A stretch of 64,000 nt of DNA from Culturomica massiliensis (GTDB taxonomy: Bacteria; Bacteroidota; Bacteroidia; Bacteroidales; Marinifilaceae). This document shows, piece by piece, positions 36,456 to 45,178 of the stretch. The translations under genes were made by a program, and so were the position numbers. The stretch is from positions 2,294,001 through 2,358,000 of the forward strand of contig NZ_LT594621.1 of NCBI RefSeq assembly GCF_900091655.1. Reading direction: 5' to 3'. Below the pieces are notes generated by a model, which was not told where the DNA came from, did not search any database, and was given only the letters and a program-made list of their open reading frames with translations. Numbering within the stretch: position 1 is the first letter of the stretch; every line of letters starts with the position of its first letter.

Positions 36456-37040
36456 TCAATATCCACAAATAAAATTCCGTAACACCATTTCACCCGTTCG
36501 TGAAGATTTTTCCGGATGAAACTGACAGCCATAAAAATTCTCTTTTCGAATGGCAGCCGCAAAACGGCATTGATAATTACAGACCGCTATCCGGTATCCA
36601 TTATCCGGGACATAATAGGAATGCACGAAATACATCCATTCTTCGGATTGGCAACCGGTAAACAAACCGGACTCCAATTCATCTATAGTATTCCATCCTA
36701 TATGAGGAATCTTTTGCATTCCCCTGATCTGCAAAACATCCAATGGAAAAATGTTCAATCCGGCCGTATCTCCTTCTTCCGTATATCTGCACATCAATTG
36801 CATACCTAAACAGATGCCCAGAACAGGTACTTTCAACTCCGGTATAACCTGATCCAAACCACAATCCCTCAATCGCTTCATGGCAACGGAAGCCTGTCCT
36901 ACCCCCGGAAAAATCACCCGGTCAGCAGACTGTACAACCATAGGGTCCCGCGACAGAAGCACCTCGTATCCCAGGCGTTCTACAGCCCTTTGTACCGAAA
37001 ATACATTCCCGGCACCATAATCGATAATCACTATTTTCAT
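36456..37040 (-). CDS. hisH: Imidazole glycerol phosphate synthase glutaminase subunit
   Basis: 194 residues. Catalytic Cys in VLGICLGMQLM, His and Glu in GCQFHPEKSS; PGVGQASVAMKRL is the oxyanion-side signature. It supplies ammonia to HisF. It overlaps hisB by 4 bases, so translation is coupled. Confidence 0.96.
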   Translation of the reverse strand: MKIVIIDYGAGNVFSVQRAVERLGYEVLLSRDPMVVQSADRVIFPGVGQASVAMKRLRDCGLDQVIPELKVPVLGICLGMQLMCRYTEEGDTAGLNIFPLDVLQIRGMQKIPHIGWNTIDELESGLFTGCQSEEWMYFVHSYYVPDNGYRIAVCNYQCRFAAAIRKENFYGCQFHPEKSSRTGEMVLRNFICGY

Positions 37041-38134
37041 ATCATACCTTTTGAGGAAGGCACCGTTATCCCCGTCTGCCGCACAGCGGCACGCACACTC
37101 CGGGCAAATGCCTTAAATATACTTTCAATCAAATGATGTGTATTCTCACCATCAGCTTTCACATGTAAATTACACATACACCCCTGACAAAATGAGGCAA
37201 AAAAATGCCGGATCATTTCCGTCGGACAATCCCCCACATATTCCCGGCTGAATTCCACCTCCCATTTCAAATACATTCGGCCTCCAAAATCCAGTAACAC
37301 TTCCGTCTTCGAATCATCCATCGGCAAAGCAAAGCCATAACGCTCGATTCCTTTCTTGCTTCCTAAAGCCGTCCTAAAACATTCGCCCAAAACCAACCCC
37401 GTATCTTCTATCGTATGGTGCTCATCTACTTCCAGATCACCCCTGACCTCTATCTCCAAATCCACACCACCGTGCCGGGCAACCTGTAACAACATATGAT
37501 CGAAAAAAGCGATTCCGGTATGTACCTTACCTCTCCCGCTCCCCTCCAGATTCAAACTGATCCGGACGTCTGTTTCCTCCGTTTTACGCACTCGTTCAAC
37601 CCGACGGCTCCGTTGCTTCAAAAAAGCATAAATCATATTCCAATCCCGGGATACATATACGACAGGCAAATCCTTCCAATCCTGCATGCCTAAATATATT
37701 CCTTTTAACCCCATATTGGCAGCCAATTGCATATCGGTTAAACGATCCCCTATTACATAAGAATTCTCATAGTCCAGGTTCTCATTAAGATATTTTTCAA
37801 CCAGTCCGATACCCGGCTTACGGCCAAAAGAATATTCTTCGGGTAAACTCGAATCGATTAATATCTCATCGAAGACAATGCCTTCTCCCTCCAGGGTTCT
37901 TTCCATCAATTGTTGTAAAGGCCAGAAAGTTTCTGCGGGAAAGCGACCTGTTCCCAAACCGTCCTGATTCGTCACCAATACCAAACGATAATCGGTTTCC
38001 TCTGCTATCTTCCGCAAAGCTCCGATAACACCCGGGAAAAAACAGAATTTACTCAACTCATCTACCTGAAAATCAGTTTCCGGTTCACGGATAATCGTAC
38101 CGTCCCGGTCGATAAACAAAATCTTTTTTCTCAT
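37037..38134 (-). CDS. hisB: Bifunctional histidinol-phosphatase / imidazoleglycerol-phosphate dehydratase
   Basis: 365 residues. An N-terminal HAD phosphatase (FIDRDGTIIREP; VTNQDGLGTGRF; VIGDRLTDM) fused to an IGPD domain from about residue 185 (HTGIAFFDHMLLQVARHGG; DEHHTIEDTG; ADGENTHHLIES), as in E. coli. In the loop where E. coli HisB has four zinc ligands (CxH...CxC before RKP), this protein reads IDSSLPEEYSFGRKP, with no Cys. It overlaps hisC and hisH by 4 bases each. Confidence 0.95.
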   Translation of the reverse strand: MRKKILFIDRDGTIIREPETDFQVDELSKFCFFPGVIGALRKIAEETDYRLVLVTNQDGLGTGRFPAETFWPLQQLMERTLEGEGIVFDEILIDSSLPEEYSFGRKPGIGLVEKYLNENLDYENSYVIGDRLTDMQLAANMGLKGIYLGMQDWKDLPVVYVSRDWNMIYAFLKQRSRRVERVRKTEETDVRISLNLEGSGRGKVHTGIAFFDHMLLQVARHGGVDLEIEVRGDLEVDEHHTIEDTGLVLGECFRTALGSKKGIERYGFALPMDDSKTEVLLDFGGRMYLKWEVEFSREYVGDCPTEMIRHFFASFCQGCMCNLHVKADGENTHHLIESIFKAFARSVRAAVRQTGITVPSSKGMI

Positions 38135-39183
38135 TCCGACGGATATAATTTATTTGTCCAGCAAGCCAGCAAACCCAATAACCGGTCATTTTCCTCACGG
38201 TTTCCCACTGTAATCCGTATCCCTCCGGTCAGTAAAGGAGGTATATCCCGCAAACGGGTAACGATCCCATTCCGGAGAAGAAACCGGTATAGCTCATCTG
38301 CCTGCGGGGAAGTTACGAGTATAAAATTTGCCTCGGAAGGGTATACTTTTTCAAAAATACCCGATTGCAAAAATGCCTGTAACAGACGCTCCCTCTCCCT
38401 CCGGATACAAGCAACGTTGTTCCGGAAACCGTCCCGGTCCTTTAATGTCCGTACAGCAGTCTGCTGGGCTAAAACGCCGATATTATAAGGTGGCTTCACC
38501 CGATTCAGAACAGCGATCAGCTTTTCGTTCGCAAATCCCATTCCCAAACGTAGCCCGGCCATTCCCCAGGCTTTCGACAACGTCTGTAAAACAAACAGAT
38601 TCTCATACCGTTCCAGTAAACCGATAGCCGACGGCATATCTGTAAAATCGATATAAGCCTCATCTACGACAACCATGCAGTCCGACACCTTACATAAATT
38701 TTCAATATCGGATAAAGGAATGATATTCCCGACCGGGTTATGCGGCGTACATAAAAAAATAATCTTTGTGCAACAATCCCTCTGTTGCTCTACCTTCCGC
38801 CAATCCGGTAAAAAGTTCACTGTTAAATTTATTTTCCGGACCTCGACATCGTTGATTGCCGCACACACTTCATACATGGTGTAGCCCGGAGAAAAAACAA
38901 TGATATTGTCTATCCCCGGCCGGCAAAGCGAACGGATCAATAAATCGATCAGCTCATCGCTTCCGTTTCCCAGAATCACATTTTCCGCCGCAACCTGCTT
39001 AAAATCGGCCAGAATAAATTTCAAACAACGCTGATAAGGGTCCGGATAACGATTGAATCCGTTTTCAAACGGACTCTCGTTCGCATCCAGAAAGACAGCA
39101 TCCATATCCTCATATTCATCCCGGGCACAGCGGTAAGGCTTCAGTTCCCGGATATTTTTCCGTATTAAAGACTCTATTTCCAT
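38131..39183 (-). CDS. hisC: Histidinol-phosphate aminotransferase
   Basis: 350 residues, fold-type I PLP enzyme. The PLP lysine is in TLSKAWGMAGLRLG; VDEAYIDF carries the cofactor-binding Asp and Tyr; NGSDELIDLLIR and CTPHNPVGN are family motifs. It transaminates imidazole-acetol phosphate. It overlaps hisB by 4 bases. Confidence 0.95.
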   Translation of the reverse strand: MEIESLIRKNIRELKPYRCARDEYEDMDAVFLDANESPFENGFNRYPDPYQRCLKFILADFKQVAAENVILGNGSDELIDLLIRSLCRPGIDNIIVFSPGYTMYEVCAAINDVEVRKINLTVNFLPDWRKVEQQRDCCTKIIFLCTPHNPVGNIIPLSDIENLCKVSDCMVVVDEAYIDFTDMPSAIGLLERYENLFVLQTLSKAWGMAGLRLGMGFANEKLIAVLNRVKPPYNIGVLAQQTAVRTLKDRDGFRNNVACIRRERERLLQAFLQSGIFEKVYPSEANFILVTSPQADELYRFLLRNGIVTRLRDIPPLLTGGIRITVGNREENDRLLGLLACWTNKLYPSE

Positions 39184-39194
39184 ACGATTTTCTG

Positions 39195-40475
39195 TTATTT
39201 ATCCTCCATTCTCACTTTCACGGCATTTTTATGAGCGAACAATTGTTCATTTTCAGCCATTGTCATAATGACAGGAGCCAGATACTTCAACCCGGCAGCC
39301 GTGATTTCCTGAAAAGTGATCTTTTTTATAAAGGCATCCAGATTTATCCCGCTATATGCCTTCGCATAAGCTGCTGTCGGTAAAGTATGATTGGTGCCGG
39401 AGGCATAGTCCCCGGCACTTTCCGGAGAATAATTACCCAAAAATACAGAACCGGCATTCTGTATATCCGGGATGTATTTTTTGTAATCGGCTACACACAA
39501 AATCAAATGCTCCGGGGCATATTCATTTACGACCCGTATACAACCGGCTATATCCGGCATAACGACAAACTTAGCGTATTGCAAAGCAGCAACAGCGACT
39601 TCCCTCCGGGGCAAAACGGCAAGTTGCCTTTCCAGTTCCCGCTCTACATCCGGAAGTATTTCCGGACAGCAAGTGACCAAAATGACCTGGCTATCCTTCC
39701 CGTGCTCTGCCTGCGAAAGCAAATCGGCAGCCACAAATCCGGGCCGGGACGACTCGTCTGCAACCACCATTACTTCGGAAGGGCCCGCCGGCATATCGAT
39801 AGCCACACCATATTGCAAAGCCAGCTGTTTTGCCGCCGTCACATACTGATTACCGGGTCCGAAAATTTTATACACCTTAGGTACGGTTTGCGTTCCGAAT
39901 ACCATAGCGGCAATAGCCTGCATCCCTCCGATCTTATATATTTCAGTCACACCACAATAACGAGCTGCCCATAAAATCGCCGGATTAACGTTTCCTTCCC
40001 TGTCGGGGGGTGTACACATGACGATCCTACGACAACCGGCAATGCGGGCCGGAATAGCCTGCATCAATACCGACGAAAACAAAGGAGCGCTTCCTCCCGG
40101 AATATATAAACCGACCCTCTCGATGCCTCTCACTTCCATCCAACACCGGAATCCGGCTTCGTTCAAGTATTCGCATTTTTTCATCTTCTGTCCGTTATGA
40201 AAAGCTTCTATATGTCCCGCTGCCTGCCGGATAGCCTCTTTCAGTTCCTCCCGGATCATGCTCTCTGCCTTGTCCAATTCTTCCGGTGATACTCGTAAGT
40301 TTTCCAGATGCACCCGGTCGAAATACCAGGTATATTTTTTCACAGCCGCATCACCGGTCTTACCGACCTCAGTAAAAATATCCCGGCCGATTTTTTCCAG
40401 ATCATCCGTTTTTATCCCCGGACGAACCAACAGATCCGCCAATTGCTCTTCAGATGGATTAATCAATGTTTTCAT
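39195..40475 (-). CDS. hisD: Histidinol dehydrogenase
   Basis: 426 residues. Zinc-dependent NAD+ enzyme that oxidises histidinol to histidine in two steps. Visible signatures: ERVGLYIPGGSAPLFS, DMPAGPSEVMVVAD, LLSQAEHGKDSQ with the zinc-binding Gln/His, and YAPEHLILC. Second gene of the operon, 19 bases after hisG. Confidence 0.96.
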   Translation of the reverse strand: MKTLINPSEEQLADLLVRPGIKTDDLEKIGRDIFTEVGKTGDAAVKKYTWYFDRVHLENLRVSPEELDKAESMIREELKEAIRQAAGHIEAFHNGQKMKKCEYLNEAGFRCWMEVRGIERVGLYIPGGSAPLFSSVLMQAIPARIAGCRRIVMCTPPDREGNVNPAILWAARYCGVTEIYKIGGMQAIAAMVFGTQTVPKVYKIFGPGNQYVTAAKQLALQYGVAIDMPAGPSEVMVVADESSRPGFVAADLLSQAEHGKDSQVILVTCCPEILPDVERELERQLAVLPRREVAVAALQYAKFVVMPDIAGCIRVVNEYAPEHLILCVADYKKYIPDIQNAGSVFLGNYSPESAGDYASGTNHTLPTAAYAKAYSGINLDAFIKKITFQEITAAGLKYLAPVIMTMAENEQLFAHKNAVKVRMEDK

Positions 40476-40494
40476 TTTATATGTCCGATTAAAA

Positions 40495-41352
40495 TTAAAG
40501 AATCATTTTTTCGATAGGAATTATCAATATCCCTTCGGCACCTACCGCTTTCAACTTCCCGATCACTTCCCAAAATTCATTTTCCTGAACGACGGAATGT
40601 ACCGAAACCCAACCTTTCTGACGGAGAGGCATAATTGTCGGACTCTTCATTCCCGGCAACAAAGCACACACTTCATCCAATACTTTTTCCGGAGTATTCA
40701 ATAAAATGTATTTACTATTTTTAGAAGCTAACACAGCCTTGATCCGAAACACCAACTGATCCAGTATATCCTTTTTCTCTGTTTCCAGGTTTGGATTCGC
40801 CGCTAATATGGCCTGAGATTCGAATATCTTATACACTTCTTTCAAACCGTTCTTTACCAGTGTACTGCCGGTACTGACAACATCACAAATCGCATCCGAC
40901 AACCCGATATTCGGTGCAATTTCGACAGAACCGGAAATCTCGTGTATTTCGGCTTCAATAGCATGCTCCGTCAGAAAGTCTTTTAACGTATTCGGATAGG
41001 AAGTTGCTATTTTCTTGCCTTGCAAATAAGACAAATCTTTGAACTCAACAGCCCTGGGCACTGCTATCGACAATCGGCAACGGGAAAAACCCAAATCCAA
41101 AACAGGAACAATACCGGTTTTCTTTTCTTTTTCGGTATTATCTCCGATAATGGCTATATCGGCAATCCCATCCCGTACATACTGAGGTATGTCTGAATTT
41201 CTCAGATACAATACTTCCAGTTGAAAATTAGAAGCCTGAGCTATCAACTGATCCTTACCCACATTGAGAGAAATACCACACTCTTTTAATAAAGTCAGGG
41301 AGTCTTCACTTAACCGACCCGATTTCTGAACAGCGATTTTTAAATTGGTCAT
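40495..41352 (-). CDS. hisG: ATP phosphoribosyltransferase, long form
   Basis: 285 residues, the self-contained long form that carries its own C-terminal ACT-like regulatory domain (from about 210) and does not need HisZ. LKIAVQKSGRLSEDS starts the protein; VVSTGSTLVKNGLKE is the PRPP-binding loop. It catalyses the first, histidine-inhibited step. It follows the his leader, so it is controlled by transcription attenuation as well as feedback. Confidence 0.96.
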   Translation of the reverse strand: MTNLKIAVQKSGRLSEDSLTLLKECGISLNVGKDQLIAQASNFQLEVLYLRNSDIPQYVRDGIADIAIIGDNTEKEKKTGIVPVLDLGFSRCRLSIAVPRAVEFKDLSYLQGKKIATSYPNTLKDFLTEHAIEAEIHEISGSVEIAPNIGLSDAICDVVSTGSTLVKNGLKEVYKIFESQAILAANPNLETEKKDILDQLVFRIKAVLASKNSKYILLNTPEKVLDEVCALLPGMKSPTIMPLRQKGWVSVHSVVQENEFWEVIGKLKAVGAEGILIIPIEKMIL

Positions 41353-41398
41353 AACGTTAGGATGATTTTAACGCTATACCTGAACCAGAAAGGAATAT

Positions 41399-41427
41399 AA
41401 AAAAAGCCCGCCTGATTCAGGCGAGCT
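41399..41427 (-). terminator. his operon attenuator (intrinsic terminator)
   Basis: On the minus strand an 11-nt arm (41427-41417, AGCTCGCCTGA) pairs with TCAGGCGGGCT (41415-41405) and is followed by seven T residues at 41405-41399. It lies 33 bases after the leader peptide stop and 47 bases before hisG. Its 5' arm can instead pair with the end of the leader ORF (41465-41472). Confidence 0.9.
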
Positions 41428-41472
41428 TACTATACTATTTAAGATTACAGCACAGGAGCATCATCTCACCTG
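41418..41472 (-). promoter_or_regulatory. his antiterminator pairing
   Basis: CAGGTGAG in the last codons of the leader peptide (complement of 41465-41472) pairs over 8 bp (one G-U) with CTCGCCTG in the terminator 5' arm (41418-41425). The two structures exclude each other. A ribosome stalled at the His codons leaves CAGGTGAG free; a ribosome at the TGA stop covers it. Confidence 0.8.
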
Positions 41473-41523
41473 AAAACAGCGATGACAATGATGATGATTA
41501 TGATGTAATACAGATTTTCTCAT
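41461..41523 (-). CDS. hisL: his operon leader peptide
   Basis: 20 residues with six His at positions 7, 8, 10, 11, 12 and 14 (LHHNHHHCH). Such a density of regulatory codons just before an intrinsic terminator and hisG is diagnostic of ribosome-mediated attenuation. The ATG is about 20 bases behind the -7 box at 41543-41550. The final codons CAG GTG AGA TGA are part of the antiterminator. Confidence 0.93.
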   Translation of the reverse strand: MRKSVLHHNHHHCHRCFQVR

Positions 41524-41542
41524 TTTTTCAATTTTACAGGGA

Positions 41543-41573
41543 CAAATGTAGAAGGAAATATGGATTATCCAAA
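41543..41573 (-). promoter_or_regulatory. his operon promoter
   Basis: On the minus strand: TTTG (41573-41570), a 19-nt spacer, and TACATTTG (41550-41543). Both boxes match the Bacteroidota consensus. Transcription should start near 41536, just before the leader peptide. Confidence 0.85.
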
Positions 41574-41638
41574 ATATACAGAACAAAATGTTACATTTTT
41601 AACAATCGAACGTATAAAAGCAGCCGGAAATGAAACAA

Positions 41639-41673
41639 GATACCCGTAAGATTTATCAAACCTTACGGGTATC
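41639..41673 (-). terminator. Terminator after the DUF4097 gene
   Basis: Perfect 12-bp arms GATACCCGTAAG/CTTACGGGTATC with an 11-nt loop, then TTGTTTC on the minus strand. It separates the DUF4097 gene from the his promoter. Confidence 0.75.
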
Positions 41674-41718
41674 CTGAATTCCGGGCATTCCTTGCACACT
41701 ATAGCCGTAACAAACGGT

Positions 41719-42765
41719 CTACTGAATATAAAGGTTACCGCTTCTGATATCAACCAACACTTTTCCGTTGTATTTCTTATCTCCGACAAACCCGGTTTTC
41801 ACAATTACATTCTTCTCTGATGCCGGCTGCTCTGTCAGCTTCAGACTGCGGGGTAAATCCATTCTCTTCAAAGCTTTATTATATCTAAGTTCCAGGTTAT
41901 ATCCGGCACCGTCCATAAAAGTCAGACCTACTTTTGTATAAGAACCTTTCACCTCTACGGCAGAAAAATTAAAATGGATATTCCGCACGTTAATTTCCCC
42001 ATATTTCATATCCATCTTCAACTCGTCACCAATATCCTGTATCTCAAATTTCGTCGAACCGGCATTACCGTTCATACTCTCGATCTGTCCCAACTTCCAC
42101 TCTCCGCCACGGGATGAAATGTTCAATCTGGTTACAGATTCCAGTGTCCCCGTACAATTATCCGGACTTATTTTTATCTCATTGGCATTATCGATCTTAA
42201 TATCGCATCCCTTAAACTGCCCGTTCAGTTTATCCACATCGGTTATCCTCAAGCTCCCGTCAGATTGATTGATCTGCAATTCTCCTTCTTTCAAACTGCC
42301 TCCCTGAAAATTACCGGATTTGATATCCACAATCAAATCTCCGGAAAAATTATCGACAAATACGTTTCCTTCTTTATTAATCAAACGTAATTTTATTCCT
42401 TTCGGAATAATCACCTTATAATTTATTGCGATCTCGACTCCCGACAGCAATTGCTTAAAAGTCATGTCTTTTCCGATTGTCGTCTCCAGATTCAAAAAAG
42501 CACCGTTCACGACGTCCTTCACATCAATATACTCCATCAGCTCATCGGCTTTACTACCGGATTTTGCCGTCACAGCAATACTGGCTGAAACGGTAATCTG
42601 ATCCGCCTCTTTTTGCTCGACTTCAATCTGTCCGTATTGATTGGAAATCACAACCTCTTTAATATCGCCTTTATCGAATGACTTCTGATATTCTTTTTTA
42701 CTGGTTACAGCTTGTAAATTCAAGCTGATCACCATAATCCCTAAAATAATTAATATAGCCTTCAT
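41719..42765 (-). CDS. DUF4097-like exported beta-repeat protein
   Basis: 348 residues with a signal peptide (ILIILGIMVISLNLQAV). The mature part is made of short beta repeats (NKEGNVFVDNFSGDLIVDIKSGNF, SDGSLRITDVDKL) of the DUF4097/adhesin-like beta-helix type, ending in KVLVDIRSGNLYIQ. Location is probably periplasm or outer surface; function is unknown. Two more genes (DUF4924 and an S4 protein) lie upstream on the same strand. Confidence 0.78.
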   Translation of the reverse strand: MKAILIILGIMVISLNLQAVTSKKEYQKSFDKGDIKEVVISNQYGQIEVEQKEADQITVSASIAVTAKSGSKADELMEYIDVKDVVNGAFLNLETTIGKDMTFKQLLSGVEIAINYKVIIPKGIKLRLINKEGNVFVDNFSGDLIVDIKSGNFQGGSLKEGELQINQSDGSLRITDVDKLNGQFKGCDIKIDNANEIKISPDNCTGTLESVTRLNISSRGGEWKLGQIESMNGNAGSTKFEIQDIGDELKMDMKYGEINVRNIHFNFSAVEVKGSYTKVGLTFMDGAGYNLELRYNKALKRMDLPRSLKLTEQPASEKNVIVKTGFVGDKKYNGKVLVDIRSGNLYIQ

Positions 42766-42795
42766 GGGTTTATTCTATTAAATACAATAATAAGC

Positions 42796-43335
42796 TTATT
42801 TGTTTTCTTCTTCCATTTTTTTATACCGGGCAGCCAGATAACCGATCATTTTACCAAAGGCTTCCATGGCCTGCAACGTTTGAGCCGACACCTCTTTCTT
42901 TTGCAACCGCAGCATCAAATGTCCATATAAAGCATTCAATGCCAATTCAACATCCGACACCTCATTCCCGACACCTGCTTTTGTCCGGAATTCCACCAGA
43001 TTCATGGCAGCCCCGGAGACAATCTGCTGATAACGCATATCGTGAACCTCATGCAGCAAGAAAAAATGTAATTCCGTCAACTCATTCACATCATTTCTCA
43101 AAACCTGGATATGTCCGGCTTGCTCCACTTTTTCCATCCGCATCATTTCGATCAGATTGTCATACCAGTCGTACATTTCCTGTGCCGTTTTTTCATCCAC
43201 CTGAAAACGAGCGATCAATTCGTTCTTTACCCGGTTGATATCCAAGCCCAATCCCCTCAACATATCCTCCACCTGCCACATATACAATATATATTCGGCA
43301 ATATTACTCTTTTTTTTCTCTCTGGCTATTAACAT
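42796..43335 (-). CDS. DUF4924 family protein
   Basis: 179 residues, no signal peptide, mainly helical. It begins LIAREKKKSNIAEYILYMWQVEDMLR, the DUF4924 signature, and contains long amphipathic helices (HFFLLHEVHDMRYQ). The family is found in Bacteroidota with no known activity. It ends 30 bases before the DUF4097 gene and starts 11 bases after the S4 gene, so the three probably share a transcript. Confidence 0.82.
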   Translation of the reverse strand: MLIAREKKKSNIAEYILYMWQVEDMLRGLGLDINRVKNELIARFQVDEKTAQEMYDWYDNLIEMMRMEKVEQAGHIQVLRNDVNELTELHFFLLHEVHDMRYQQIVSGAAMNLVEFRTKAGVGNEVSDVELALNALYGHLMLRLQKKEVSAQTLQAMEAFGKMIGYLAARYKKMEEENK

Positions 43336-43346
43336 GATACTTGTAT

Positions 43347-43742
43347 TTAATCCTCCTCATCACAATTTTTCATCCGGTCGATCATCCGGCGGTCACGCTT
43401 CGTAGGACGACCGCTTCCTCTTTCCCGGTATTCAAAGCCCCATACCTTTGCCGCATTCAGCAAGTCCAACTGCTCCTGCGGTGTAATGTCCTCCACAAAA
43501 TCTGCTGCCAGTTGAGCCGACATGCGTTTATCAGCAAGCTTTTTCACCAAAAAATGACGCTCGATAGGAGACATCCTCACCCGGACAATCTCACCGGCTC
43601 TCACTTCCCTCGACGCCTTCACATGCACATCTCCAATCCTTACATGTCCTTTGGCACATTCCTCAGCAGCCAACGTCCTTGTTTTGAAAATCCGGACAGC
43701 CCACAGCCATTTGTCTATCCTTACTCGATCTCCCTCTAACAT
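43347..43742 (-). CDS. S4-domain RNA-binding protein (Hsp15-like)
   Basis: 131 residues from the ATG at 43742; an upstream ATG would add 16 residues. The S4 domain fills residues 1-60 (VRIDKWLWAVRIFKTRTLAAEECAKGHVRIG), followed by a basic tail ending RGSGRPTKRDRRMIDR, as in Hsp15 (HslR). E. coli Hsp15 rescues stalled 50S subunits carrying a nascent chain; that role is likely but not shown here. pth, another translation-rescue gene, lies upstream on the same strand. Confidence 0.87.
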   Translation of the reverse strand: MLEGDRVRIDKWLWAVRIFKTRTLAAEECAKGHVRIGDVHVKASREVRAGEIVRVRMSPIERHFLVKKLADKRMSAQLAADFVEDITPQEQLDLLNAAKVWGFEYRERGSGRPTKRDRRMIDRMKNCDEED

Positions 43743-43849
43743 ACCTCTTAAATTATAGATTCGTGTCTTTCTATCGTTACAAAAATACAACCTCTCCGGT
43801 TAAAAAAGAATTTACTCCCCTCAACAAAACTCCTGCTCCGATAAATCTA

Positions 43850-43884
43850 AAATTACACAATGAGTCCGTCCCAGTGTGTAATTT
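43850..43884 (+). repeat. Repeated hairpin with conserved loop, copy 2
   Basis: Arms AAATTACACA/TGTGTAATTT around loop ATGAGTCCGTCCCAG. Compared with copy 1 (34779-34813, minus strand) the arms differ by one base pair that changes on both sides (G-C to T-A) and the loop by one base. It lies between the S4 gene and pth, antisense to both. Confidence 0.8.
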
Positions 43885-43908
43885 CCAGGCCGGCTCTGTT
43901 TTCAGTTT

Positions 43909-43970
43909 AAAATCTGAAATTCCAGCCGGAACCGGTCGCACCCCCGGTCGTAAATCGTAAATCAAAAATC
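43909..43970 (+). repeat. Heptamer-period AAATCNN repeat region, copy B
   Basis: AAATCGT, AAATCAA, AAATC at 43952-43970, with a decayed AAATCTG unit at 43910-43920. It shares the gap with hairpin copy 2. Confidence 0.6.
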
Positions 43971-43993
43971 TTTAGGGTGCTATGATTCCGTTG

Positions 43994-44569
43994 TTATTCC
44001 GTAATTACCTTGCCGTTAAACATCGTCATCGTCTTCCCTAAGCCTTGCAATACAAAGCTAACGATAATCTCTTCACACCGGTGCAACATAGCCGGTAAAT
44101 GTTTTTGTTCGTCTTCATGCCAGGTCCCCAGCACATAGTCGATCTGGTATCCTTTTGAAAATACATTCCCGATACCAAAACGCAAACGGGCATAATTATC
44201 CGTGCCGAGAATCAGATTGATATTTTTCAAGCCATTATGCCCTCCGTCACTACCTTGTCCCCGCAACCGAAGGGTTCCAAACGGCAATGCCAAATCATCG
44301 ACAATTACCAACACGTTTTCCAACGCTATTTTTTCCCGCTGCATCCAATAACTCACGGCTTTTCCACTCAAATTCATATAGGTGTTCGGTTTCAGTAACA
44401 CCAAAGAACGTCCTTTCAATTTGACTTCGGCAACAGCTCCGTAACGCATATCTTCAAAAACAGCATTGGACGCCTCAGCAAAGGCGTCCAACACACTAAA
44501 TCCGATATTATGTCGCGTATCCTGATATTCGGGGCCGATATTACCCAACCCGACAATAAGATACTTCAT
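43994..44569 (-). CDS. pth: Peptidyl-tRNA hydrolase
   Basis: 191 residues. It frees tRNA from dropped-off peptidyl-tRNA. LIVGLGNIGPEYQDTRHNIGF carries the catalytic His (about residue 20); KPNTYMNLSG and VDDLALPFGTLRLRGQGSDGGHNGLKN are family motifs. It starts 14 bases after the L25 gene, the usual rplY-pth pairing. Confidence 0.95.
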   Translation of the reverse strand: MKYLIVGLGNIGPEYQDTRHNIGFSVLDAFAEASNAVFEDMRYGAVAEVKLKGRSLVLLKPNTYMNLSGKAVSYWMQREKIALENVLVIVDDLALPFGTLRLRGQGSDGGHNGLKNINLILGTDNYARLRFGIGNVFSKGYQIDYVLGTWHEDEQKHLPAMLHRCEEIIVSFVLQGLGKTMTMFNGKVITE

Positions 44570-44583
44570 AATTTCACTTCAAA

Positions 44584-45153
44584 CTATTTTTTATCTTCTG
44601 CGGCTTTTGCAGCTCTTGTCATCTTAACCTGAGCAACAACCACCTCTTTTGCATTTACAATCTCGAATTTGTCGAAAGACAATTCTTTTACCTTGATTGA
44701 TTTACCCAATCCCAAAGAAGTTACGTCAACATCCAACTCTCCCGGAAGATCAGCCGGAAGTGCTTTTACCTTCAATTTACGGATAACCTGCACCAATTTA
44801 CCACCGGCTTGAACACCCTCTGCAAAACCTCTCAATTTCACAGGAATTTCCATTATAACCGGTTTATCAGCAGAAATCTGGAAAAAATCAATGTGTAATA
44901 CACGATCTGTCACCGGATGAAATTGGATATCTCTCATTACAGCATTATAAGAAGTTCCGTTGATATCCAATTTTATCGTATATACCACCGGAGTATACAA
45001 CAATTTAGAAAGATCTTTCTCTACAACAGAAAAATGTACATTTTCTCCACCACCATAAAGCACACAGGGAACTTTTGCATCTACTCTTACAGCTTTTGTT
45101 GCTTTCTTGCCTAAATCGTTTCTCTTTTCTCCTTTTAATTCAAATACTTGCAT
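44584..45153 (-). CDS. rplY: 50S ribosomal protein L25/general stress protein Ctc
   Basis: 189 residues, the long Ctc/TL5 form with an N-terminal 5S rRNA-binding beta-barrel and a C-terminal domain of about 95 residues (LRGFAEGVQAGGKLVQ, LDVDVTSLGLGKSIKV). It begins MQVFELKGEKRNDLGKKATK, the family signature. It binds 5S rRNA in the large subunit. A hairpin sits in its leader between the promoter and the start codon. Confidence 0.94.
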   Translation of the reverse strand: MQVFELKGEKRNDLGKKATKAVRVDAKVPCVLYGGGENVHFSVVEKDLSKLLYTPVVYTIKLDINGTSYNAVMRDIQFHPVTDRVLHIDFFQISADKPVIMEIPVKLRGFAEGVQAGGKLVQVIRKLKVKALPADLPGELDVDVTSLGLGKSIKVKELSFDKFEIVNAKEVVVAQVKMTRAAKAAEDKK

Positions 45154-45178
45154 AATAACTCATATTACGTGCTACTCA

